DNA of 64,000 bases, from NCBI GenBank assembly GCA_049323615.1, contig JBMOPD010000035.1, forward strand, positions 1 through 64,000, read 5' to 3'. The notes under the pieces are model-generated. The model made no database searches, was not told the origin of the DNA, and saw only the letters and a program-made list of their open reading frames with translations. This document shows positions 40,593 through 48,371 of this stretch, in pieces. The position numbers and the translations under genes are program-made. Each line of letters opens with the position of its first letter. Within the stretch, counting starts at the first letter, position 1. This DNA is from JBMOPD01 sp049323615. Lineage in GTDB: Bacteria > Bacillota > Desulfotomaculia > Desulfotomaculales > Desulfocucumaceae.

Positions 40593-43500
40593 TCAACCCA
40601 CCTCCTTGCAAAGGCCCTTGATCATGCTGATATACATCTTATCATTGTATCCCTGCAGGGTAATGGCCTTGTTGGGACATTCGCCGGCGCAGCTGCCGCA
40701 GCCCTGGCACAGGACCGGGGCGATCTGGGCGGCGTAGTTTTCCACCTTGGGCGCGCCGTAAGGACACAGCCTGACACAGGTGAGGCAGGCGGCGCACTTG
40801 TCGGGCTGCACCACAGCCACCACGCCGTGGGACTCCAGTTCCTCCTTGGCCAGGATGGTCCCGGCCCTGCCGGCCGCGGCCCTGGCCTGGGAGATGTTCT
40901 CCTCGATGTTCTTGGGGCCGTGGGCCAATCCGGCCAGAAAGATGCCCTCGGAGGAAAAGTCCACCGGCCGCAGTTTCATGTGGGCCTCAAGGAAGAAGCC
41001 GTCCTCGTTCAGGGGCACCTTGAACAGTTCGTTCATCCTCTTGCTGTCCGGCGCCGGCAATATGGCCGCCGCCAGGCCGAGGACGTCGGCCTCAATGACC
41101 ACCGGCTGCCCCAGCACGTGGTCGGTGACGGTAACCTTCACCTTGCCGCCGGCCTCCTCCACCACAGGTTTCTGGTCAACGCTGTAGCGGATGAAGATGA
41201 CTCCCTTGCGGCGGGCCTCGGTGTACAGATCCTCAAAGAACCCGTACGCCCTGATGTCCCGGTACATGATGAACACGTTGGCGTCGGGGTGCTTATCTTT
41301 CAGTTTCAGCGCCAGCTTGATGGACTTGGCGCAGCACACCCGGCTGCAGTATCCTCTTGCGGGCTCCCGGGAGCCGACACACTGGATCAGGACGATATTT
41401 TTCGCCCCGGCCACTTTAGCGTCGCCGGCGGCAATGGCCTCCTCCAGCTCCAGCTGGGTCATCACCCGGTCGTTCTGCCCGTACAGGTACTCGGTGGGCT
41501 TGTATTCCGCGCCGCCGATGGCGATGATGGTCACCCCGTGCTGGATCTCCCGGCCGTTGGACAGGGTGGTCACGAAGTTGCCCACGAATCCCTTGGCGTC
41601 CTGCACCTCGGTGCCGGTAAACAGCTCAATGTTGGGGTTGGCCTTGACCTTGGCGGCGAGATCCGCCAGGTAGGCCGGTACGTCCTCGCCCCTCAGGCCC
41701 TGTTTGATGCGGTTGGCGATACCGCCCAGGGTATCGGCCTTCTCCACCAGGTATACCTTGTAGCCCTGGTCGGCCAGGGAAAGGGCGCTGTTCATGCCGG
41801 ACACGCCGCCGCCGATGACCAGGGCGCCCTTGGTGACGCCCACCGACTCCTGGTGAATGGGATTCAGCAGGGCGGCCTTGGCCACCATCATCTTGACCAG
41901 GTCCTTGGCCTTCTCGGTGGCCTTTTCCGGCTCGTTCTGGTGCACCCAGGAGCACTGGTCCCGGATGTTGGCCATCTCGAACAGGTAGCGGTTCAGCCCG
42001 GCCTCCAGCATGGTTTCCTGGAACAGGGGCTTGTGGGTCCGCGGGCTGCAGGAGGCCACCACCACCCTGTTCAGCTTGTTCTCTTCAATTATCTGCCGCA
42101 TGGTGTTCTGGGCGTCCTGGGAACACACATACAAGTATTCCCCGGCATAGACCACGTTGGGTAAACTCTTGGCCATCTCCACCACTTCGGGCACTTTGAC
42201 CACGCTGCCGATGTTCACGCCGCAGTGGCAGACGAACACGCCGATGCGGGGATCCTGGGCGGAAACGTCCTTCTCGGCGGGGTATTCCTTTTTCTGCACC
42301 AGGGTTCCCCGGGAGTCGGACAGCAGGCTGGCCGAGGCGCCGGCGGCCGCGCTGGCCTGCATGACGGTCTCGGGGATGTCCTTGGGGCCGGAGAAGGCGC
42401 CGGACACGTAAATTCCGGGCTTATTGGTGCCCACCCCGGAGAGCGGGGCGGTGTCGGCAAAGCCGTACCGGTTCATGTCCAGGCCCAGCTTCTGGCCCAG
42501 ATCGATGACCGGCTTGGAGGGCTGCAGCCCCACCGAGAGCACCACCAGGTCAAACTCCCCGGTACCGATGCTGCCGTCCTCGTTGGAGTAGCGGATGATC
42601 AGGTTCCTGGACTGGTCGTCCTTCTCGGTAACCTCGAAAATCCTGGACCTTACGAAGCGTACCCCGCTCTCTTCCCGGGCGCGGTCGTAGTACTTTTCAA
42701 AGCCCTTGCCGTAAGTGCGCATGTCCATGAAGAAGATGGTGGTCTCCAGCGGTTCGTGGCTGTGCTCCTTGGCAATGACGGCCTCCTTGATAGCGTACAT
42801 GCAGCACACCGATGAGCAGTAGCCGTGGTTTTCCCTGATGTTCCGGGAACCCACGCACTGGATCCAGGCTATTTTCCTGGGCTCCTTCTTGTCATAGGGC
42901 CGCACCAGGTGCCCCTGGAAGGGTCCCGAGGCGCTTAAGATACGTTCAAACTCCAGGCTGGTCACCACGTTGCGGAACTTGCCGTAGCCGTAGTAGAACA
43001 GGGCCTCGGCGTTGAAGGTCTCGAAGCCGGGGCTCAGCACGATGGCCCCGACGTTCAGGTCGTGGATTTCCTCCTGCATGTCGTGGTTGATGGCATCGGC
43101 CTGGCATGCCTCCACGCATTTCCCGCAGGAATTCGGCTTTTTCAAATTGAGGCATCTTTTGGGGTCAATGGCATAGGCGTTGGGATAGGCCTGGGCGTAT
43201 TGCTTGTAAATGGCCTTCCGCAAGCCCAGGTTCTGGTTGAATTCATCTTTTACCTTAACCGGGCATTTTTCGGCGCAATCGCCGCAGCCCTTGCATTTGT
43301 CCACGTCCACGAAGCGGGGCCGCTGCCGCACCTTGACCTTGAATTTGCCCGGTTCGCCGCTTACTTCCTCGACGTCCGAGTTGGTCAGTATCTTGATGTT
43401 CAGGTGACGGCCGCACTCCACCAGCTTGGGGGACAGTATGCACATGGAGCAGTCGTTGGTGGGAAAGGTCTTATCCAGCATGGGCATGGTTCCGCCGATG

Positions 43501-43619
43501 GCCGGGGAGCTTTCCACCAGGTATACGAAATATCCGGATTCGGCCAGGTCCAGGGAGGCCTGGATACCGGCGATGCCGGCGCCAACCACCATTACCGCCC
43601 CGACTTTTTCAGCACTCAT
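40593..43619 (-). CDS. hdrA: heterodisulfide reductase subunit A of the methylene-THF reductase set
   Basis: A 1008-residue long-form HdrA. The first FAD motif GAGIAG is at residues 13-18. NDCSMCILSPKLVECGRH has three cysteines, followed by CKGCGDCAEKCP and CGKCVEAC. VIGGGVSGMNSAL opens the second half, and the C-terminus has CAACLTCVRLCPYGAPK and CQGCGSCAGECP. Its closest layout match in the window is the hdrA at 32021. mvhD, metV and metF follow with 1-bp to overlapping spacing, which ties this copy to methylene-THF reduction. ATG start with a GAGGACGG site somewhat far upstream. Confidence 0.95.
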   Translation of the reverse strand: MSAEKVGAVMVVGAGIAGIQASLDLAESGYFVYLVESSPAIGGTMPMLDKTFPTNDCSMCILSPKLVECGRHLNIKILTNSDVEEVSGEPGKFKVKVRQRPRFVDVDKCKGCGDCAEKCPVKVKDEFNQNLGLRKAIYKQYAQAYPNAYAIDPKRCLNLKKPNSCGKCVEACQADAINHDMQEEIHDLNVGAIVLSPGFETFNAEALFYYGYGKFRNVVTSLEFERILSASGPFQGHLVRPYDKKEPRKIAWIQCVGSRNIRENHGYCSSVCCMYAIKEAVIAKEHSHEPLETTIFFMDMRTYGKGFEKYYDRAREESGVRFVRSRIFEVTEKDDQSRNLIIRYSNEDGSIGTGEFDLVVLSVGLQPSKPVIDLGQKLGLDMNRYGFADTAPLSGVGTNKPGIYVSGAFSGPKDIPETVMQASAAAGASASLLSDSRGTLVQKKEYPAEKDVSAQDPRIGVFVCHCGVNIGSVVKVPEVVEMAKSLPNVVYAGEYLYVCSQDAQNTMRQIIEENKLNRVVVASCSPRTHKPLFQETMLEAGLNRYLFEMANIRDQCSWVHQNEPEKATEKAKDLVKMMVAKAALLNPIHQESVGVTKGALVIGGGVSGMNSALSLADQGYKVYLVEKADTLGGIANRIKQGLRGEDVPAYLADLAAKVKANPNIELFTGTEVQDAKGFVGNFVTTLSNGREIQHGVTIIAIGGAEYKPTEYLYGQNDRVMTQLELEEAIAAGDAKVAGAKNIVLIQCVGSREPARGYCSRVCCAKSIKLALKLKDKHPDANVFIMYRDIRAYGFFEDLYTEARRKGVIFIRYSVDQKPVVEEAGGKVKVTVTDHVLGQPVVIEADVLGLAAAILPAPDSKRMNELFKVPLNEDGFFLEAHMKLRPVDFSSEGIFLAGLAHGPKNIEENISQARAAAGRAGTILAKEELESHGVVAVVQPDKCAACLTCVRLCPYGAPKVENYAAQIAPVLCQGCGSCAGECPNKAITLQGYNDKMYISMIKGLCKEVG

Positions 43620-43700
43620 CAGGCATCATCCGTCCTCTCATAATTGGGAGTTCTTTTTTATAGCACACCGCTCGGGTCAAACGGGCTTTCCCCGGAGGTT

Positions 43701-44939
43701 TTACTTTTTCTCCGGCAGGATCAGGGCCCGTTCCATCAGGGTGCACATGTGCATGTTCTTGGACTTGCCCTTGGTGTCGGGGTACCACTTGTTCAGGTCG
43801 TTGAACTGGTCGATGCAGTTGTGGCAGGGAACTACCACTATCTGTGCCCCGGTGGCCATGACCTGGTCCACCTTGCGCTTGCCTTTTGCTTTACGCTTTT
43901 CATTGAATTCCGGCATGGCCATGCCGCCGCCGCCGGCCCCACAGCAGTAATTCATCCTGCCGTTGGGATTCATGTCCACGAAGTTCTTGACGAAGCTTCT
44001 CAGCAGTTCCCTGGGAGCCTGCCAGACGCCTTCCTTGCGGGCGGTGTTGCAGGGGTCGTGGTAGGTGACCACCTCGGTGATGGCGTCGGGATCCAGCTTC
44101 AGCTGGCCCTCCTTGACCAGTTCGTTGAGCAGTTCCAGTATGTGGCGGATGGGGAAATCCTTGCCCTTCCAGAAGGTCCTCTGGCCCCAGCGCATGGAAC
44201 GGAAGGCGTGGCCGCACTCGGTGACGATGAACTGCTCGCAGCCCAGGCGGTCGAACTCTTCCCAAACCGGCATGGAAATTTCCACAAAGTCGTCGTTCTG
44301 TCCGGTGAACAGGGCAATGTTGGTGGCGTCCCAGCGCTTGGTGCTGATGGTGTAGTCAATGCCGGCGGCGTAGAATATCTTCAGCGTGGTCTGCAGTTCC
44401 TGGGGATAGTACTTGATGTCCCGGGCGTTGAAGCCGTAGAAGTACTTGGCCCCCGCCTTGTTCAGGGGAATCCGGTAGTCCGGGTCGTCCAGCTCGGCCT
44501 GCAGCTCTTCCTGGATCCAGTCCAGGGTTTCCTCGTAATCCTCCTGGCCCACGTTCATCTGGTTGCCTGACTCGATGTGCTCCCTGGCAATGGTCTGCAG
44601 GTAGCCCGGTATCTTGTCCTTGTCCCAGGTGCCGCGCAGGCTGCGGACCACGGCGGCCATGTTGATCTGCATGGGGCACTCGATGGTGCAGCGCTCGCAC
44701 ATGGTGCAGTACCAGATGTAGGGATCGGCCCATACTTCCTCTTCCATGCCCAAAAGTACCTTGCGCAGGAACTTGCGGGGGTCATTGTTTTCATGGATGT
44801 CCGAGTAGGGACAGCCGGCGGTGCACATGCCGCAGGCCAGGCACTGGGTGAAATCATAGTTTTTTACGAACCCGGCCACCTTATCCCGGAACTTGGGATT
44901 GAGTTTTGACGCCTGAATGGTTTCCATGGCATTTTCCAT
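43701..44939 (-). CDS. HdrC-HdrB-like fusion protein (HdrD/DsrK-type) with one intact CCG domain
   Basis: A 412-residue protein. It has an N-terminal HdrC-like part with CLACGMCTAGCP (about 34-45) and CTMCERCTIECP (about 81-92). A central region sits where a first CCG domain is expected but keeps only ECGHAF. The C-terminal CCG domain is intact: DPCNTARKEG, MNYCCGAGGGGMA, CHNCIDQF. It belongs to the family that includes HdrD, HmcF and DsrK. It lies between floxA and the metF-linked hdrA and has no membrane partner gene nearby, so it probably serves in the soluble Flox/Hdr complex in place of separate HdrB and HdrC. Start ATG 44939. Confidence 0.87.
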   Translation of the reverse strand: MENAMETIQASKLNPKFRDKVAGFVKNYDFTQCLACGMCTAGCPYSDIHENNDPRKFLRKVLLGMEEEVWADPYIWYCTMCERCTIECPMQINMAAVVRSLRGTWDKDKIPGYLQTIAREHIESGNQMNVGQEDYEETLDWIQEELQAELDDPDYRIPLNKAGAKYFYGFNARDIKYYPQELQTTLKIFYAAGIDYTISTKRWDATNIALFTGQNDDFVEISMPVWEEFDRLGCEQFIVTECGHAFRSMRWGQRTFWKGKDFPIRHILELLNELVKEGQLKLDPDAITEVVTYHDPCNTARKEGVWQAPRELLRSFVKNFVDMNPNGRMNYCCGAGGGGMAMPEFNEKRKAKGKRKVDQVMATGAQIVVVPCHNCIDQFNDLNKWYPDTKGKSKNMHMCTLMERALILPEKK

Positions 44940-44985
44940 AAGTCGATGCTCCTCCCCTCTTCGGAGTTGGTTACTTTTTAGCTTT

Positions 44986-45070
44986 CAGCAGTCAGCAGTA
45001 AGCAGTCAGCAATCAGAACCTTTTAATCCTTTTTTAGCTGATGGCTGATGGCTGACCGCTGTTTGCTGAC
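44986..45070. repeat. heptamer repeats in inverted arrangement between floxA and the HdrD-like gene
   Basis: Bases 44986-45016 are runs of CAGCAGT / CAGCAGTAAG / CAGTCAGCAATCAG. Bases 45036-45070 are AGCTGATGGCTGATGGCTGACCGCTG. The two halves are imperfectly complementary around a T-rich centre. Such heptad strings are scattered between genes in this bacterial group. The hairpin may affect the mRNA between floxA and the downstream genes. It is not a CRISPR array: there are no spacers. Confidence 0.65.
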
Positions 45071-45091
45071 GGATATCACTAGCCCTGAAGC

Positions 45092-45934
45092 CTAGTACTC
45101 GTTCGGCAATTGATTCAGCTCCGCCTTGGTAAACACCGGGCCGTCCTTGCAGACGTACCTGTTGCCCACGTTGCAGCGCCCGCACATGCCGATGCCGCAC
45201 TTCATGCGGTTTTCCAGCGACATGATGATCTGCTCCGGCTTGAACCCGCAGGCCTCCAGCTCGGGCATGGTGAACTTGATCATCACCGGCGGGCCGCAGA
45301 TGATGGCCACGGAGTTTTCCGAGCTGGGCGACACTTCCTTGGTCACCGCCGGAACGAAGCCCACCTTGCGGGTCCAGCCGTCCACCGGGCGGTCGATGGT
45401 GCACACCAGGTCTATATCAGACCGGTTGTCCCACTGGTCCAGCTCGTCCTTGTAGAGGAGCAGTCCGGGGTTCCGGGCGCCGTAAATGACTGTCAGCTTG
45501 CCGTAATCCCCGCGGTGTTTGGGCTCCAGTATATAGGTGATCAGCGATCTTAGCGTGGTGAAGGCAAAACCGCCGCCGATTATCACTATATTCTTGCCCT
45601 TCATCTGCTCCACCGGGTAGTAGTTCCCCAGGGGGCCGCGCACGCCGGCCATGGTGCCCTCCTCCATCAGGTGCAGGGCGGTGGAAACCACTCCCGCCTT
45701 GGCCACCGAGAATTTAAGGAATCCTTTCTCGGTGGGCGACGAGGCGATGCCGAAGGGGGCCTCGCCCTTGCCGAACACGCACACCTCGGCAAACTGGCCG
45801 GGCATGTAGGGGAAGCTCTTCTCGTCCTCCTCGCTCATGAACTGGAAGGTGAAGCTGTGAATGAGCTTGTCATCGGTTTCGGTGAAGTTTTTCACCAGTT
45901 TCATCGGGAGCGGCAGATACGGGTTTCTTTGCAT
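45092..45934 (-). CDS. floxA: FloxA-like FAD/NAD(P)H and [2Fe-2S] oxidoreductase
   Basis: A 280-residue protein of the ferredoxin-NADP reductase family, close to the gamma subunit of sulfhydrogenase, AsrB and FloxA. An FAD-binding barrel (PGQFAEVCVFGKGEAPFGIAS near residues 46-66, RGPLGNYYP near 99-107) is followed by an NAD(P)-binding domain (NIVIIGGGFAFTTLRSL, ICGPPVMI). At the C-terminus is a [2Fe-2S] motif, MKCGIGMCGRCNVG...YVC. The ATG overlaps the floxB stop (TAATG). It is the expected entry point for NADH electrons into the Flox-Hdr complex. Confidence 0.92.
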   Translation of the reverse strand: MQRNPYLPLPMKLVKNFTETDDKLIHSFTFQFMSEEDEKSFPYMPGQFAEVCVFGKGEAPFGIASSPTEKGFLKFSVAKAGVVSTALHLMEEGTMAGVRGPLGNYYPVEQMKGKNIVIIGGGFAFTTLRSLITYILEPKHRGDYGKLTVIYGARNPGLLLYKDELDQWDNRSDIDLVCTIDRPVDGWTRKVGFVPAVTKEVSPSSENSVAIICGPPVMIKFTMPELEACGFKPEQIIMSLENRMKCGIGMCGRCNVGNRYVCKDGPVFTKAELNQLPNEY

Positions 45935-46959
45935 TACTTATCCGACCCCCCTTCCCCCCGGATGTCCGCCAGTACCTGGCGGATGTCCAGATTAACGGGG
46001 CAGTTTTTGATGCACCGGCCGCAGCCCACGCAGGCCATGGCATTGAAATTATCCACGAAATACTTGAACTTGTGCATTACCCGCTGGCGCATGCGCTCCT
46101 TGCCGCTGGGGCGCGGGTTGTGTCCCGACGTGTGCAGGGTAAAGAGGGGGAACATGCAGGAGTCCCAGTTCCTCACCCGGCAGCCGTTGCAGTCCCTGGC
46201 CTCGTCCACTATGTCGAAGCAGTGGCAGGTGGGGCAGGAATAGGTGCAGGCGGCGCAGCCCAGGCACTTTTCGTGGAACTTTTCCCAGATGGCGTCGTAG
46301 AAGTTTGCGTCCAGCTTGGACTTGAGGCCGTCGGTGTTAACCCGGCAGGCCACCACGGCGGCGTCCCTGGCCTTGGCAGCAGCGGCCTTCCGGCCTTCTC
46401 CGGCCGCCCCCAGGCCCAGCCTGCCGGCCAGTTCCTTGCCTTTGTCGCTTACCGCTTCCATCACGTAGGCGTCCCCGATATCGGTCAGCAGCAGGTCCAG
46501 GCCGGCCGCGTCGGCGGGGCCGCTGCCCATGGAGGTGCAGAAGCAGGTGCTGGCCGGGTCGGTGCAGGCCATTCCCACCAGCAGGGTGTTTTCCCTCCTG
46601 GTCAGGTAGTAAGGGTCCTGGTATTTATCGTTGTTGAAGACATTGTCCAGCAAAAGGAGGCTCCTGGCGTCGCAGGGGCGGATGCCGAAGACCACCTTCT
46701 TGCGGCTGTCGATACACTCCTCCAACTTGGCTCCTTCCCCGGTTACACTGTAGCTGAAGAGCTTTTCAGTCTGAGGGAAAAGGACCCCCTTGGGAGGGAT
46801 TTTGCTGTTGGCATAGCCGAAATCGGCCTCGCCGCCGCAAGTGATCCGCTTGAACAGCGAGTAGGTGCCCTGCTTTACCGGGGCATACACCTCGTATTCG
46901 GCAATCAGCTTATCCAGCAGGCCGGGTAGCGCTTTCTTGTCTATGATCATCCTTTTCAC
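45934..46959 (-). CDS. floxB: FloxB-like Fe-S protein (AsrA / sulfhydrogenase beta type)
   Basis: A 341-residue protein related to anaerobic sulfite reductase subunit A. An N-terminal domain (GGEADFGYANSKIPPKGVLFPQTE, VVFGIRPCDARSLLLLD, TFCTSMG-like STCFCTS) is followed by CLGCAACTYSCPTCHCFD (about 228-245), CNGCRVRNWDSC and a final ferredoxin site CVGCGRCIKNCP (about 313-324). It should hold at least two [4Fe-4S] clusters between FloxA and FloxC/D. Start GTG 46959; an ATG at 46950 is possible. Only 1 bp separates it from floxC. Confidence 0.9.
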   Translation of the reverse strand: MKRMIIDKKALPGLLDKLIAEYEVYAPVKQGTYSLFKRITCGGEADFGYANSKIPPKGVLFPQTEKLFSYSVTGEGAKLEECIDSRKKVVFGIRPCDARSLLLLDNVFNNDKYQDPYYLTRRENTLLVGMACTDPASTCFCTSMGSGPADAAGLDLLLTDIGDAYVMEAVSDKGKELAGRLGLGAAGEGRKAAAAKARDAAVVACRVNTDGLKSKLDANFYDAIWEKFHEKCLGCAACTYSCPTCHCFDIVDEARDCNGCRVRNWDSCMFPLFTLHTSGHNPRPSGKERMRQRVMHKFKYFVDNFNAMACVGCGRCIKNCPVNLDIRQVLADIRGEGGSDK

Positions 46960-46960
46960 C

Positions 46961-47914
46961 TCACTCCTTCACCAGGAAAGGCTGCGGGTCGTCGGCCCTG
47001 AAGGTGGCCAGCGCCGGTTTTTCCTCCAGGCTGACACCGGCATCAACGCCGAACAACTCCTTGACTTCCTTGACCATTTTGCGTGTCATGGCGCGCAGGT
47101 TTATGCCCATGGGGCAGGCCCGGTCGCAGGCGCCGCAGTCGGCGCAGCGCCCGGCGCTGTGAAAGACCCGCCCGGCCTGGAATATGATGTTGTCTTCCAC
47201 GTCCGGGGTCTTTTTGATCCACACCGGCGTCGAGCAGTCCACGAAGCACTCGGTGCAGTAGCACATGGGGCAGGCGTTGCGGCAGGCATAGCACCTGATG
47301 CACTTGGAAAACTCCGCGGCCAGCGCAGCCCTGCGCTCCGCCGGCGAAAGGGCCTCAAAGGCCGCCACGTCGGCAAAAGTATCCCCGGGCTTGGCGGGCA
47401 CCGGATCTCCCGCCAGCATGTCGTATACCACCGGGTTGCCGTAGCGGCAGACCTTGCAGGTGTCGTGCAGGAGGTCCTCCAGCTTGACCTCGGTGGCAAA
47501 CCCCTTCCCCTTGAGCACCAGGGCAGCGCCCTTGTCCTCAACTTCCAGGAGGTCCTTGCCGCCTATAGCCTCGTCCACCTTGGCCCGGTCCACCATGCCG
47601 GAGCAGGGGACGCCGATGATGTAGAGGTTTTCCCTGTTGATCTGGTTTTCTTGAATCAGGGTCACAATGGCGCGGACGTCGCAGCCCTTGGCCACCACGG
47701 CCACCTTGTCCTCCCGCTTGCGCAGGTAGTTGGCCAGGTTGTTCTCGCAGGAATTATCCCATATGAGCATGCCCGCTTCCCCGGGCTTGCGGACAAAGCA
47801 CGGCGTGCTGCGAAGGGGGAGGCTGCCCCCGGTGAATCCGACCACCAGGTCCACCTTCTTTTCTTCCAGCAGCTTTCTAGCCGCCTCCTGTATGGCTTTG
47901 GTCAGCTTTTGCAT
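46961..47914 (-). CDS. floxC: FloxC-like FrhB-family Fe-S protein
   Basis: A 317-residue protein of the FrhB/FdhB type. The N-terminal domain has VVGFTGGSLPLR, VVAKGCDVRAIVTLIQEN and IIGVPCSGMVD. The central cysteine group is CIRCYACRNACPMCYCTEC, and the C-terminal ferredoxin site is CADCGACDRACPMGIN. Layout matches the FrhB-like protein at 16972, so both Hdr clusters contain this subunit next to an MvhD. I start at ATG 47914 (MQKLTKAIQ) 9 nt after GGGGTG; upstream GTG 47926 is an alternative. It overlaps the floxD 3' end. Confidence 0.88.
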   Translation of the reverse strand: MQKLTKAIQEAARKLLEEKKVDLVVGFTGGSLPLRSTPCFVRKPGEAGMLIWDNSCENNLANYLRKREDKVAVVAKGCDVRAIVTLIQENQINRENLYIIGVPCSGMVDRAKVDEAIGGKDLLEVEDKGAALVLKGKGFATEVKLEDLLHDTCKVCRYGNPVVYDMLAGDPVPAKPGDTFADVAAFEALSPAERRAALAAEFSKCIRCYACRNACPMCYCTECFVDCSTPVWIKKTPDVEDNIIFQAGRVFHSAGRCADCGACDRACPMGINLRAMTRKMVKEVKELFGVDAGVSLEEKPALATFRADDPQPFLVKE

Positions 47915-48348
47915 CCGCAACAACACCCCGCTTCCTGGCTGGGAGCAATCCCCCTGTTGGGGCCCAGTTTCTTGACCTTGTCGGTTACTTCCTTGACCAC
48001 TTCGGCGAAGCGGCCGCCCTCGGCGGCGGACACCCAGGCAAAGTTGACCCTGCCCTCGTCCACGCCGATGTATTCCATCATGCTCTTCAACAGAGCGAAC
48101 TTCCTTCTGGCCACCAGGTTGCCACTAACATAGTGGCAGTCGCCGGGGTGTCACCCGGAGGTCAGCACGCCGTCCGCCCCGTTTTTGATGGCCGACATGA
48201 TAAACAAAGGGTTTATCCGGCCCGAGCAGGGTACGCGGACAACGCGGATGTTGGGGGGATACTGGATCCGGCTTACACCGGCCAGGTCGGCCCCCGCGTA
48301 ACTACACCAGTTGCACAGAAAGGCGATTATCTTTGGTTCCCATTCCAT
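47902..48348 (-). CDS. floxD: selenocysteine-containing FloxD/MvhD
   Basis: A 148-residue MvhD-type protein that hands electrons from FloxABC to HdrA. From ATG 48348 the frame reads MEWEPKIIAFLCNWCSYAG, reaches UGA at 48151-48153 (codon 66) in TSG-Sec-HPGDCHYVSGN and continues in frame to the stop at 47902. The UGA stands where the family has Cys, as in the copy at 18117. A 17-nt hairpin begins 13 nt downstream. The C-terminus is Cys-rich (CCCGCKS), comparable to the Gly-Cys tail of the copy at 40130. It lies 23 bp downstream of hdrA and overlaps floxC. Confidence 0.87.
48121..48137 (-). promoter_or_regulatory. bacterial SECIS-like hairpin for floxD codon 66
   Basis: On the minus strand GCCACTA, loop TGT, TAGTGGC gives a perfect 7-bp stem (17 nt), starting exactly 13 nt after the UGA at 48153-48151. 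It differs from the hairpin at 18309 only in the last loop base. Confidence 0.8.
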
Positions 48349-48371
48349 ATATCCTATCCCTCCCCCTGACG

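Noticed and set aside
44986..45070. CRISPR array
   Set aside because: Units are 7-10 bp, without spacers of constant length, and no cas genes are nearby.
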